A stretch of DNA of 64,000 bases from Candidatus Proelusimicrobium tauri (GCA_002311025.1 DBYY01000002.1:1-64000); one strand, 5' to 3'; counted from the stretch's first letter, positions 44,754 through 52,982 are shown. Numbers and translations: made by a program. The notes: a model not told the origin generated them from the letters alone.

Positions 44754-45611
44754 ATGATTACTAAAAGAAAAATAAGAAATGTAGAAAAATATCTAGTTCA
44801 TAACCTAGAATCTTTCAGGATTGTTTCTCCTGAATTAACTTCCGAAATTAAAACAAAATTACAACTTGACAAGTATACCAATAACTCTAAATTTTTACCA
44901 TTGGCTGTTGGTCCTGTTAGTAAATTTAATGCTAAGGGTTCTTGGATAATATTAAAGGACCTTCCTAAAGAAACAAGATATATTATGACCACACATTGGG
45001 AATGCACTGATTGGCATGGAAATCATCATGAGGGAGATAGCGATGTGTATAAAGACTGCTATCAGCGAAAACGCCTTCCGCCACCATCTGAAGAATTGAT
45101 TTTAAGGAACAATAAAGTTTATAGTGATGTTTTAAATATAACAGACAAAGATCGTATAAAATATAATATAAATTTAATGCTAGAATTATTTGGGGAATGT
45201 GACTTTGTAAAACCTGATTTCACAGAAACAATAAAGATTATAAGAAAGAACTTTGAGTTGCTTCCTGCTGGAGAATATCCATTTGAAAAAATACGGCCTT
45301 TAATTGAAGGTAATTCTCAAGATAACAGGGCGATTCGTTTTCTTAAGGATCGTTTTAAATTTTTTCAAGAAGCCAAACCTACAACTCTTGTAATAGGGTA
45401 TGGTGGATACAGAGGTTATGTTGGGTTTCAGTATAATAAATACTTGATACTTGATAATACAACCTATGGGAATGCTATTTATGTTTTTCCTGCCAATACT
45501 GATCTGCTTCTTTCTTACACAAAAAAGGAAATTCTAGATGGAAATTTACATGTTGATAGAATCCAACATACAAAAGACTGGTGTGTTCGTGTGAAGAAAT
45601 ACTTAAAGTAA
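44754..45611 (+). CDS. Hypothetical protein in a defence-like patch
   Basis: A 285-aa soluble protein that I do not recognise. There is no signal peptide or membrane segment. It is mixed alpha/beta with many aromatic and charged residues; the stretch TTHWECTDWHGNHHEGDSDV (about 82-101) is rich in His, Cys, Asp and Trp and could bind metal. Later LVIGYGGYRGYVGFQYNKYLILDN forms probable strands. Codon use is more AT-rich than in core genes. It lies between the core feoAB gene and a restriction-modification operon that converges on it, and is preceded by its own promoter and a terminator-bearing RNA. A defence or regulatory role is only suggested by context. The spacing of GAGG (44738) to the ATG is long (about 11 bases). 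Confidence 0.7.
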   Translation: MITKRKIRNVEKYLVHNLESFRIVSPELTSEIKTKLQLDKYTNNSKFLPLAVGPVSKFNAKGSWIILKDLPKETRYIMTTHWECTDWHGNHHEGDSDVYKDCYQRKRLPPPSEELILRNNKVYSDVLNITDKDRIKYNINLMLELFGECDFVKPDFTETIKIIRKNFELLPAGEYPFEKIRPLIEGNSQDNRAIRFLKDRFKFFQEAKPTTLVIGYGGYRGYVGFQYNKYLILDNTTYGNAIYVFPANTDLLLSYTKKEILDGNLHVDRIQHTKDWCVRVKKYLK

Positions 45612-45621
45612 AAATATAAGA

Positions 45622-45679
45622 TTGTGATAGAAAGAAGCGAAATTAAATATCAATTTTATAAATCTTCTTTCTATCACAA
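45622..45679. repeat. 16-bp perfect inverted repeat between converging genes
   Basis: TTGTGATAGAAAGAAG (45622-45637) pairs exactly with 45664-45679 across a 26-base AT-rich loop. There is no T run on either side, so it is not a classical terminator, but its position between two gene ends suggests transcript-end protection. Confidence 0.75.
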
Positions 45680-45694
45680 CTACAAAGAGATCAT

Positions 45695-46420
45695 TTAATT
45701 AACAAAATTTTGTTTGCCATATCTCGCAAAAAAATGATAAATACTTTTTTCTGCAATTGAATAACATTTTTCAAACATTTCCGATCTAGACCATTTTCTC
45801 GCTCTGAAATAGAATGTCCCACGAAGAAAAGAGTTATCTGTTGGAAAAATAGATTCTTCGTTTAAATTGCCATACATCGCCATAGTTTTTACTCTATCTA
45901 TAATAGAAGAACCCTCTGCAAAATCACACCCATCGCCAAAACAAACAAAAGGGAAAATATCCCATTTCATAGTATATGTTTTTAGCCCTATTACATTCTT
46001 TCCTAATCGTTCAATAGCGTTTCCTTTTGCTTGTTTTTTTAAACCTTCTTCTTCTCTTAGGTCATTAGTTCCTTGATTCTTCTTTTCAGCAATTAGAATT
46101 GGATACATATTTTCTTGATGATCTATTAAGTATAATAAACCACCATCAGGTTTCATAGTGCTAGAATTAAAACAAGTAGAAAAGGAAGTATTGCTATACC
46201 TTTCTTTTAAATTTTTAATTATATCGTTTAAGACAATGCTTTTTTTATGTGTCAAATTTAAAGAGGAAAAATCTTCTTGCTGAAATATTTTTATAATCAC
46301 ATCATTTACTGCAAGTAGTAAATCTTGTTCTTGCTTGCTAGAAATATCAATAAAACTATTGCGCCCAGTTATGAGATTTTTAGTTAGACGAGTTCTTAAT
46401 TTTAATTTTTGATTTGGCAT
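45695..46420 (-). CDS. EcoRI-family type II restriction endonuclease
   Basis: A 241-aa protein clearly related to EcoRI. It shares SSTMKPDGG (EcoRI SSIKPDGG), ILIAEKKNQG (VLVAEAKHQG), GNAIERLGKNV (GNAIERSHKNI) and FPFVCFGDGCDF. The PD-(D/E)xK site is complete: Asp92 and Glu112-x-Lys114, almost at the same numbers as EcoRI D91, E111, K113. It should cut double-stranded DNA with Mg2+. Recognition of GAATTC or a related sequence is inferred. EcoRI is 277 aa, so this one is somewhat shorter. Its ATG directly follows the methyltransferase TAA, with AAGGAG inside the end of that gene, so methylase precedes nuclease in the operon. Confidence 0.92.
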   Translation of the reverse strand: MPNQKLKLRTRLTKNLITGRNSFIDISSKQEQDLLLAVNDVIIKIFQQEDFSSLNLTHKKSIVLNDIIKNLKERYSNTSFSTCFNSSTMKPDGGLLYLIDHQENMYPILIAEKKNQGTNDLREEEGLKKQAKGNAIERLGKNVIGLKTYTMKWDIFPFVCFGDGCDFAEGSSIIDRVKTMAMYGNLNEESIFPTDNSFLRGTFYFRARKWSRSEMFEKCYSIAEKSIYHFFARYGKQNFVN

Positions 46421-47557
46421 TTATATCTCCTTTTTCAATAAAAATAAAAATTCTTTTACATATAGATTTCTTTTGTTAAGATTTCTACTTCCTCTAAAAG
46501 TGTTATAGTCAATAGAAAAGATCTCTAATTCCCCTAGAGAAGAAAGAAATTTAACAAATTCTTTATATTCAATAAAACCTTCGGAATTATAAGAAATTAA
46601 GACATATTTGGCCCTAATATTTTCTATTAGAGAAAATAAAGTTTCTTGTGCTTTGCTTTTTTGATTATATTTTGAGTGATTCCATTCTTTAGGAATACCT
46701 GATACTTTTGAAATTTCTCTAGGCTCCTGATAATTGGCTATTAAATTGAGCATAAAATAATTAGATCCATACGGATGTTGATTATATGGTGGATCTAAAT
46801 AAGCAAAATCTACATACGGAATATCTGTTATAGCGGTATGGGCTTCTTCTTGTAAAATATAAACTTGAGAGAAAAAACTAGAAAAAACAGGCATTTCTAA
46901 TTCAATATTTCCCAAAATTCTTTGTAAAGCATTTTTCCCTTCACCACCATATTGCCCTATACCAAGTTTATTTTTATAAAAACCTTTAAAAACTCCCGAA
47001 GTGTTATTATGAACACTTGCGCTGTAAATTAAAGGTGCTAAAAAGTATTTTTGTATTTCGTAAGGTAATAAAGATATTTCTTGTCTTGCAGTATCTATAT
47101 ATTGAGCATTTCTTTTCGTAAAAAATACCCTATCTTTGCTTGTTATATGCTTATCATCTTTAGGAGCATATAGTTTTGTAATAAAACCATCGTGCAAATT
47201 ATGTCTTATTTTTTGTTTTAATTGAGAGAGAATATATTTTATTTCAAAATATTCTTTCTCTCTTATATTGCTTAAATAGCAACTATTTATTATTTTGCTA
47301 TAAAGTTCTAAATCGTTTACATAAAGTGTATGGGAGTATTGTTTTAATAATCTTGCGACAATTCCAGAGCCAGAGAAAACATCAAAAGAAGAAATCTTGT
47401 CTTTATCCAATTTCTTTTTTACCTGTATGATAATATTCTCTATATTGTTTAATAAACCTCTTTTGTTTCCTATATAGGTAATAATTTGTTTAGATAGAAA
47501 GTCTTTGTTCTCTTCTAAATCAGGAAACAAAGTTTCCATAGAATACATATTTGCCAT
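46421..47557 (-). CDS. D12-class N6-adenine DNA methyltransferase of the restriction-modification system
   Basis: A 378-aa enzyme that protects host DNA from the adjacent nuclease. Near the N-terminus it has YIGNKRGLL (cofactor region, motif X) and DVFSGSGIVARLLK (motif I, SAM binding). The catalytic motif IV is D255-P-P-Y (YLDPPYNQHPYGSNYF). The C-terminal EFLFLLKK closes the domain. The class differs from M.EcoRI itself, so the methylase and nuclease appear to be of mixed origin. The ATG at 47557 is chosen because AGGAGA lies eight bases upstream; the longer frame runs back into the structured leader. The leader holds a terminator and a ribosome-site-masking hairpin. Confidence 0.9.
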   Translation of the reverse strand: MANMYSMETLFPDLEENKDFLSKQIITYIGNKRGLLNNIENIIIQVKKKLDKDKISSFDVFSGSGIVARLLKQYSHTLYVNDLELYSKIINSCYLSNIREKEYFEIKYILSQLKQKIRHNLHDGFITKLYAPKDDKHITSKDRVFFTKRNAQYIDTARQEISLLPYEIQKYFLAPLIYSASVHNNTSGVFKGFYKNKLGIGQYGGEGKNALQRILGNIELEMPVFSSFFSQVYILQEEAHTAITDIPYVDFAYLDPPYNQHPYGSNYFMLNLIANYQEPREISKVSGIPKEWNHSKYNQKSKAQETLFSLIENIRAKYVLISYNSEGFIEYKEFVKFLSSLGELEIFSIDYNTFRGSRNLNKRNLYVKEFLFLLKKEI

Positions 47558-47560
47558 AAA

Positions 47561-47820
47561 AGATCTCCTGTTTTTATGGCAATAAAAAAACGGCTGCCAT
47601 AAATGAGATCTTCCAACGGACCCAATATGGCAGCCGTATCTGTCGCCTAAAAAGGCGACAGAATTAAACACACTTTCCCCCGTCGGGTACTCGCGTGTTC
47701 AAAATTACGACTGCTTTTTGGAAGTTGGAAGATACTTTTGATTTCTCAAAAGATCCCCTTGTTTTCACAAGGTTCCAAAAACGCTTTAAAATTGTTATAA
47801 ATTATCTTGCGATAACTTAT
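47561..47820 (-). promoter_or_regulatory. Structured leader of the restriction-modification operon
   Basis: About 260 nt. In transcript order: a three-way junction at about 47713-47783 (outer TTTTTGGAA/TTCCAAAAA; inner CCTTG/CAAGG and GATCTTTTGA/TCAAAAGTATC); a hairpin CTGTCGCC/GGCGACAG (47640-47661); a terminator ACGGCTGCCAT/ATGGCAGCCGT plus T7 (47583-47637); and an alternative hairpin AGATCTC...TTTATGGC / GCCATAAA...GAGATCT (47561-47611) whose last arm contains the ribosome site. Terminator and masking hairpin use the same bases, so they exclude each other. Confidence 0.65.
47583..47637 (-). terminator. Intrinsic terminator inside the methyltransferase leader
   Basis: An 11-bp perfect stem (47590-47600 with 47627-47637) followed leftwards by seven T, only about 25 bases before the methyltransferase ATG and in the same direction. 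Confidence 0.8.
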
Positions 47821-47826
47821 ATTTTT

Positions 47827-47855
47827 ATTATAACTATTTAACAAAACTATTGCAA
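47827..47855 (-). promoter_or_regulatory. Consensus promoter of the restriction-modification operon
   Basis: Leftward TTGCAA (47850-47855), 17-base spacer, TATAAT (47827-47832). Confidence 0.85.
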
Positions 47856-48036
47856 CATTATTAAAACAGAATCAGTAATATAAGGTTTTCTTTCTTCTTC
47901 TCATTCCATCCCCCATATATCCGCACTCACTAGTTTTTACTATTTTTATATAGTATAAACTAGTTAACAACTCTCAAAGGGATAAAGGGATAATATGATA
48001 TAAAATAAAGAAATTACAAGATATTATTAATGTTCT
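47856..48036. other. Spacer between the restriction-modification promoter and the phage-derived cluster
   Basis: AT-rich, with no coding frame of any credibility. Repeated TATTTTTATATAGTATAAAC-like AT stretches only. Confidence 0.5.
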
Positions 48037-48039
48037 ATA

Positions 48040-48079
48040 AAAAAACACCCCCCCCTTTTTTAAAGAGAGGGTGTTTTTT
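48040..48079 (-). terminator. Intrinsic terminator at the end of the phage-derived operon
   Basis: An AAAAAACACCC / GGGTGTTTTTT stem, with T on the left when read leftwards. It lies about 70 bases after the last phage-like gene. Confidence 0.85.
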
Positions 48080-48145
48080 ACAAGGAGAAAGGAAATGGCA
48101 GTTTCCTTTTTCTTTTTTGTTCCTTTGTCTTTCTTATTTCTTTTG

Positions 48146-48415
48146 CTATTTCTTAATAGAAGCACGCAAGCCAAAAAGGGCAAGGGCTTCCACTAAAAGA
48201 CTTGTTGCCTCGTTAGTTGGCAAATTCTGCAAAAAAGTAGCAAAATCGGCAAAACTATTAAATGCTACCGCTTGATCTAAATAGCCAAGCAGGGCCTGTA
48301 AAAGCAAAATAAGGGCGGCAATATAAGTCTTTTTACCGCGTAAAAACTCCCTTATTTTTAGCAAGAAATTTTTTAGTTTTGCCGGCATTAGAAATTTTAG
48401 TATTGTATCTAACAT
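48146..48415 (-). CDS. Small phage-type membrane protein (holin-like)
   Basis: An 89-aa protein with a basic amphipathic start, one hydrophobic segment (TYIAALILLLQALLGYL, about residues 30-46) and an ending EALALFGLRASIKK. This pattern is common in small phage proteins annotated as putative holins or lysis-module membrane proteins. It is the last gene of the particle cluster. No endolysin gene is present beside it, so a lysis role is uncertain. Confidence 0.55.
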   Translation of the reverse strand: MLDTILKFLMPAKLKNFLLKIREFLRGKKTYIAALILLLQALLGYLDQAVAFNSFADFATFLQNLPTNEATSLLVEALALFGLRASIKK

Positions 48416-48428
48416 TTTTATTTCTCCG

Positions 48429-48692
48429 TCATTTTTTTAATTTTTCCAAAAGCAAGGTTTTTGTTTCCTTTACTTCGGAATAAATTAAAGTTGTTTTATT
48501 TTCCAAAATATTTTGTTTGGTGTTTATTAAAATAATTTGTTCTTCAAGTTTATCAAGCCGTTTTGGCGTTGAAATTGTGCTTGAAAGCCAAAGCGAAAAT
48601 GCCACAAGTGCGCTGATAATAAAAACTAAATTTCTTAAAAGCGAACTAAATAAAGTTATTTCCTGTGGTTTTATTAAGTTTTGTATTAGCAT
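48429..48692 (-). CDS. Small membrane protein with coiled coil, phage cluster
   Basis: An 87-aa protein with one membrane segment near residues 22-42 (LVFIISALVAFSLWLSS) followed by a Leu/Lys/Glu/Gln/Asn heptad coiled coil to the end. It sits two bases downstream of the tail tip gene. It could be a holin partner, spanin-like or superinfection-related protein. The family is not recognised. Confidence 0.55.
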   Translation of the reverse strand: MLIQNLIKPQEITLFSSLLRNLVFIISALVAFSLWLSSTISTPKRLDKLEEQIILINTKQNILENKTTLIYSEVKETKTLLLEKLKK

Positions 48693-48694
48693 TT

Positions 48695-51037
48695 TTAAAT
48701 TTCCTTTAAGTCAAGGCGAAGGGTCCAATTTTCAAGGTCAAATTCAAGGCCTTCAACGGACATTTCCGTTTCAAGATAATTTGCATAATCTATTAAAAGA
48801 GTATCGCCAAGTTCTATTTGCGGCAGAAATTTTGTGTTAATTACGGCGCGCTTTTTAACTTGGCAAACTTGCGTGTAAATCGCACCGGCCGCCGCTTGGG
48901 CAAGGTTTGCGTTTTCGGGCGGTAAAAGCGTGCCTGAAGATATTTTTAATTCTTTTAGACCGTATTTATCAATTAAATTAGGGCGGGTAGAATCTTCGGC
49001 ACTATTATCTTTAACTTCTTGATAAGAACCGAAATTAACACACACACGGTTAAAAAGTTTATCCGTGCCACTGTTAAAACTTTCAATATCAATAATTTCC
49101 CCCTTGCCTAAAGTAAGCACGGCGGAAGAAGAAGCCCTTTGCTTAAATAAAAAAGTGCCGTCTTCTTTGTAGCCGATAATAAAACCGCTCAAACGTGCAA
49201 GTTCCTGCATAATTTCAAGACAGTTCATCTGATAAGTTTTAACAAGTGCGATATTAACGCTGTTTGTATAATAAACTAAAGACCAACTGTTTAAAACGGG
49301 ACTTGAGGTTTGCGCCGTATTGCTTGCGGCAAACCATTTTAACTGCAAATAGCGTTTTTGCGTGCTTGGTATTTGAGAGTTTGTGATTTCCGTCCAAGCG
49401 GACCAAGAATCTTCAAGATTATCTTTACCCCGCCAAAAAGTTTGGGCGGAGCCGTTATTTAAAGTTTGGTTTATGCTGAAAACGCCCCAATTTATTAAAT
49501 AACCACCGCTATCTATGACGGGAGTTAAATAACTGCCGCTTGGACTAAAATCGCCCGTGCCGGTAGCACAAAGCGGACTTAAAGAAATATTTTCTATACC
49601 CTGATAGCCGTTATTTACCATTTTTAAGACGAGATAATTGCTTTGTGTGTAAGTGTTATCTGTTGCCAAAAGACCGAGAAATTGCCAATCGCTTGTGCTG
49701 GGTTCAAGCGCTTTTATCCAAAGATAGAAATTGCCGCTGCCATCGCGAGAAAGGCGGTATTTAATTTTTGTTATGTGCGAACCGAGCGCATAAGTTCCCG
49801 CGCGAAGCAAAACAAGAGAGCCGTTATCAACCCTATAAAGACCGCAAATCATATTATTGCCGTATTTAAAATGAGTAAGGCAGTAGCCGTTTGTGGTGCG
49901 GTAGTTATTAGTTGAGGAAATAAAAAAGTTTAACTGGTTGGCCTCATCGGTCCAATTACAACTTGCGTCAATTTGCCAAGTGCCGTAGGCTTGTGTGCTG
50001 GGTGTGTAAGCAGCCGCCGGAGAAGATAATAATCCATTTGATAAAAACGCGCTGTTTTGCGTGAAAGTAAAAGAAACATTGCTCGGTTTTTCAAGAGTGG
50101 TCCAAGAAAAATCGGAACTCTGCAGAAAATTATTTTTTAGGCGTAAAGTGTTGGAAGATATTTCAAGATTTTCCAAAGTACCTTCTTCAAAAGAGGCAAA
50201 GGCTGGCTGTTCAAAAGTGTTTGTTATGTTGCGATCGAAATAGACATCATCAATATCTGTATTTTGGCTTTGCGCTGTTCGCGCTACCTGCGCGGCAAGC
50301 CAAGATAAAGGTTTATCTTGCCACCAGTAAATATAAGAACACCACAAACTTTGACCGAACGTAAGAGCAGTGGTAAGTTTGATTTTTGCACCTTGATTTA
50401 ACTCGTTTAAGGAAGATATTTTATAATCTAAACTCGGCTGAAGAATTCTTGCGTTTTCTAGAGAAGCGCCTTGCTTAACTTCTAAAATTATGCCGACGCC
50501 ACAGTTAATTGTGTAAAACTCTTGTCCTTCGTTTTGACCGAGAAGTTCATTCGTTGCGCTGTTTGATATTTTTTCTGCCGAGAAGGAAGAAAGTTTTTCA
50601 AGTTCGCCTTTAAGGATAAGAGATATTGTTTTTTCTTCTGGGTGTTCTTGCGGTGCTGATAAAATAAAACCGCGAAAAATTAAAGTATCTTCTTTACCTT
50701 GCGTTGTGTTCGCTCCACCGAAAATTTCCACTTTAGAACCAAAGAAATTTTCTTCGCTAGTAAAAAAAGAGTTTTGCGCGCTTGGGGTAAATTTTTTATC
50801 AAGATTATTTAAAATAAGTGTTGTGTTTGCGCAAGACCAAGTGCAGTAACCCTCGCTATCAAGTTTCCATTTTATCGGGCTGATTTCAATAAGATATTTT
50901 GAAATATCTGTTGCCGTGTCAAAATCATACTGCAAAGAAGTGCTGTTCCATATGCGTTTATATAAAAGAATTTTTTTATAATATTTCGGCGTTTGGCTGT
51001 TTAATGCATTTAGTAAAAAAGAGGATAAAGTTTTCAT
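48695..51037 (-). CDS. Phage tail tip / hub-like protein
   Basis: A 780-aa protein. The N-terminal ~270 residues (SKYLIEISPIKWKLDSEGY ... TLILNNLDKKFTPSA) resemble the tail-hub or baseplate part of siphophage tail tip proteins. The middle part (about 290-570) is rich in Ser, Asn, Thr and Trp and looks like carbohydrate- or surface-binding beta-sandwich modules (TFWRGKDNLEDSWSAWTEI). The last 150 residues return to hub-like sequence (CLEIMQELARLSGFIIGYKEDG, IDIESFNSGTDKLFNRV). Position as the last large gene after the distal tail gene supports a receptor-binding hub. The exact family is not certain. Confidence 0.7.
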   Translation of the reverse strand: MKTLSSFLLNALNSQTPKYYKKILLYKRIWNSTSLQYDFDTATDISKYLIEISPIKWKLDSEGYCTWSCANTTLILNNLDKKFTPSAQNSFFTSEENFFGSKVEIFGGANTTQGKEDTLIFRGFILSAPQEHPEEKTISLILKGELEKLSSFSAEKISNSATNELLGQNEGQEFYTINCGVGIILEVKQGASLENARILQPSLDYKISSLNELNQGAKIKLTTALTFGQSLWCSYIYWWQDKPLSWLAAQVARTAQSQNTDIDDVYFDRNITNTFEQPAFASFEEGTLENLEISSNTLRLKNNFLQSSDFSWTTLEKPSNVSFTFTQNSAFLSNGLLSSPAAAYTPSTQAYGTWQIDASCNWTDEANQLNFFISSTNNYRTTNGYCLTHFKYGNNMICGLYRVDNGSLVLLRAGTYALGSHITKIKYRLSRDGSGNFYLWIKALEPSTSDWQFLGLLATDNTYTQSNYLVLKMVNNGYQGIENISLSPLCATGTGDFSPSGSYLTPVIDSGGYLINWGVFSINQTLNNGSAQTFWRGKDNLEDSWSAWTEITNSQIPSTQKRYLQLKWFAASNTAQTSSPVLNSWSLVYYTNSVNIALVKTYQMNCLEIMQELARLSGFIIGYKEDGTFLFKQRASSSAVLTLGKGEIIDIESFNSGTDKLFNRVCVNFGSYQEVKDNSAEDSTRPNLIDKYGLKELKISSGTLLPPENANLAQAAAGAIYTQVCQVKKRAVINTKFLPQIELGDTLLIDYANYLETEMSVEGLEFDLENWTLRLDLKEI

Positions 51038-51040
51038 TTT

Positions 51041-51688
51041 CTACCTCTCAAGCAAAGTTAAATTGACGCTGTATAAAGAACTTTGGCGGTTTAGGTTATA
51101 TGCGGGCATTTCTTTCAAGCCGAATTCCCCCGCAAAATAACCGTCAAATTCGCCGAAAAGGGCATAGGTTAAAAAAGTATTTGTTTTTAAAATATCTTTT
51201 AATTGCTCAAGCAAAGTTTGCGGAATGTTTGAAAGATTAAGATTTATTTTCTTCTTAAAATATTCCTGCCAGCAAACCAGAGTGCCATTTGCAAGATAAT
51301 AGGAGTTGCCTTTAAAAGTATTATCAAGCGTGTAGGAACTTAAAATATTTGTTAAAGTAAGCAGTTTTTTAACAAGAGAAATTTCTTCAAAATCGGCATT
51401 GATATTAAAAGTAAGAAGAATTTTTTTTGCCGTAATTGCAGAAGAAAAAATAAAAAATTTATCTTGCTTTTGACTTTGGGTTAAAAGAGAACCTTGCGTC
51501 CAATCTGCTTCTTCGTCGGTTGCTTTATAAGCCACCTGAACGCTTGTTATAGCGGTGTTTTTGAGTAAGAGGGCGTCTATCTGCTTTGCTTCTTCAAAAG
51601 TTATTGTGATGGTGTTTTGGCTTGTTTGAACCGTTGAAGAACTTGTAATTAAATTTGCAGAGTAAAGAGTTACGGGAGTATTTATCAT
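51041..51688 (-). CDS. Probable distal tail protein, phage cluster
   Basis: A 215-aa protein between the tape measure and tail hub genes, where siphophages and GTAs keep the distal tail protein. It is beta-rich, with a start INTPVTLYSANLITSSSTVQ and an ending YNLNRQSSLYSVNLTLLER that resembles the strand-rich tail-tube-like fold. The start overlaps the tape measure stop by four bases (ATGA). Assignment rests mainly on order. Confidence 0.6.
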   Translation of the reverse strand: MINTPVTLYSANLITSSSTVQTSQNTITITFEEAKQIDALLLKNTAITSVQVAYKATDEEADWTQGSLLTQSQKQDKFFIFSSAITAKKILLTFNINADFEEISLVKKLLTLTNILSSYTLDNTFKGNSYYLANGTLVCWQEYFKKKINLNLSNIPQTLLEQLKDILKTNTFLTYALFGEFDGYFAGEFGLKEMPAYNLNRQSSLYSVNLTLLER

Positions 51689-52341
51689 AAACTTGCCTCC
51701 CCGCTTTTTTGCTTGCCTATTTTATAACTTATTTTGGCTTGTTCTACTGCCCAAGAAACGCCTTTACGCGCTGCTTGGGAAATTTCTTCGCAAAGGGCTT
51801 TTACATCAGCCGAAGAAGCGGCAGTATGTATTGTTATAGGTGTGTTGACTGTTATATTAACGGGTGTTTCTTGGGTGCGGGCGGCTTCGGGCGATAAAAC
51901 ATATTCCCCCTCGTGCAAAAGATAAGGACCTGTTTGATTTATCGCTCCGCCAGTTCTTCTTGAGCCGAGCAGTCCGCCCAGTAAACTTGTTCCTCCGCCG
52001 AAAATTGAGCCGAAGAAACTTTGCGTTGCCATCTGCGCGCCCATAGAAAGAAAAGAAGATAAAATGTTGCTAAAAACATTTTTTGCTAAGTTTTCAAGAT
52101 TTAAAAAATTCTTTGAAGTAGTATCAAAAAAACTGTTTAAAGAGGCGCTCGATAAAACATTTATTTTATTTGCACCGGAGATAAAATTGCTGCTCCAAGT
52201 ATCTGTTTGAGTATTTAATTGTTTATAATAAGTTGAAAATTCCTGAGAACTTTCTTTAATTTGTTTTTGCGCCTCTTTAAACCCTTGAGGGTTAAAAAGA
52301 CTTGATAATTCTATAAAAAAAGAGCCTGCGCTGTTTGTCAT
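51685..52341 (-). CDS. Very short tail tape-measure-like protein
   Basis: A 218-aa protein with a helical, Gln/Ser-rich N-terminal half, a Gly-rich hydrophobic stretch (FFGSIFGGGTSLLGGLLGS, about 115-133), and the phage tape-measure end motif TGGAINQTGPYLLHEGEYVLSPEAA. Most siphophage tape measures are 600-2000 aa, while the one in the Rhodobacter gene transfer agent is of this size. Tape-measure length sets tail length, so a very short tail is expected. It starts in an ATGA overlap with the frameshifted chaperone extension. Confidence 0.75.
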   Translation of the reverse strand: MTNSAGSFFIELSSLFNPQGFKEAQKQIKESSQEFSTYYKQLNTQTDTWSSNFISGANKINVLSSASLNSFFDTTSKNFLNLENLAKNVFSNILSSFLSMGAQMATQSFFGSIFGGGTSLLGGLLGSRRTGGAINQTGPYLLHEGEYVLSPEAARTQETPVNITVNTPITIHTAASSADVKALCEEISQAARKGVSWAVEQAKISYKIGKQKSGEASL

Positions 52342-52531
52342 TTGCTGATTCCTATTTGTGAAAGTTGGGCGGTGTCTGGCGAAAGAATTTGTTTTTTATA
52401 ACCAAGTTGTTTTGCTACGCCGCTTGTAGCCCAAATAAGCCAAGAAAGGTTTTGGGCAAGAATATATTCCGTATGATAGCCGTAATAAGACGCACAGAGA
52501 TTTATGGCACTGCAAAGGGCGTCTAATTCTT
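52338..52531 (-). CDS. Tail chaperone frameshift extension (GT-type)
   Basis: An open frame of about 63 codons in the -1 frame relative to the chaperone gene, with no ATG, GTG or TTG between the preceding in-frame stop and its own TGA. It encodes ESKKELDALCSAINLC ... LSWLIWATSGVAKQLGYKK. The slippery heptamer A-AAA-AAG (52529-52535) sits in frame two codons before the chaperone TAG; slipping there joins the two frames into a product of about 185 aa. The TGA overlaps the tape-measure ATG (ATGA). This is the arrangement of lambda G/GT. Confidence 0.8.
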
Positions 52532-52894
52532 TTTTACTTTCAGTGCCTGAGAAAAATTTGCAACTATGGAAGAAAAATCATTAACCTCGCTTAAAGTTTT
52601 TGTTAAAAGACTAAGTTCCTGCAGTGTTATTTTATCTTCTAAAGAAGAAATATCCTTAAAAGCATTGTCAGTTAAAAGATTTATAATTTCTTTTGTTTTA
52701 TTTGTGCCGGCAATTTCAAAAATTTTGGCAAGAATATTTTGGTTATCTTTTAAATCTTTGATTTCGCCGTAAATCTGACCGAGTACCCTGCCGAGTAAAA
52801 CGGCATTTTTTATACTGATGGGTTTTATTTCGATTTCGCGTTCCATAATTTTTATTGTTTTTGTTTTTGGTAAAAGGGCGTCAATAGGGTTCAT
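52523..52894 (-). CDS. Tail assembly chaperone (G-type), phage cluster
   Basis: A 123-aa, charged, helical protein (MEREIEIKPISIKNAVLLGRVLGQI ...) directly upstream of the tape measure, the standard place for a tail assembly chaperone. Its last codons GTA-AAA-AAG-AAT-TAG contain an A-AAA-AAG slippery site, so a fraction of ribosomes should continue into the -1 frame. The short and long forms together would chaperone the tape measure and recruit tail tube protein. Confidence 0.8.
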   Translation of the reverse strand: MNPIDALLPKTKTIKIMEREIEIKPISIKNAVLLGRVLGQIYGEIKDLKDNQNILAKIFEIAGTNKTKEIINLLTDNAFKDISSLEDKITLQELSLLTKTLSEVNDFSSIVANFSQALKVKKN

Positions 52895-52919
52895 AATTTT
52901 CTCCTTGATATTTTATATG

Positions 52920-52957
52920 GGGTTCGGGGGCGGTGCATCTAAAATACCCCCGAACCC
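52920..52957 (-). repeat. GC-rich hairpin after the major tail protein gene
   Basis: GGGTTCGGGGG (52920-52930) pairs perfectly with CCCCCGAACCC (52947-52957). There is no T run on the coding strand side. It probably protects the upstream message or lowers read-through. Confidence 0.75.
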
Positions 52958-52982
52958 GTGTTGTCGGTGTTTTGGTGTTTGC

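Noticed and set aside
45695..46420. Avoidance of GAATTC as proof of the restriction site
   Set aside because: GAATTC is present at several places in the window (3433, 38392, 50443, 51122), so avoidance cannot be used; methylation makes it unnecessary.
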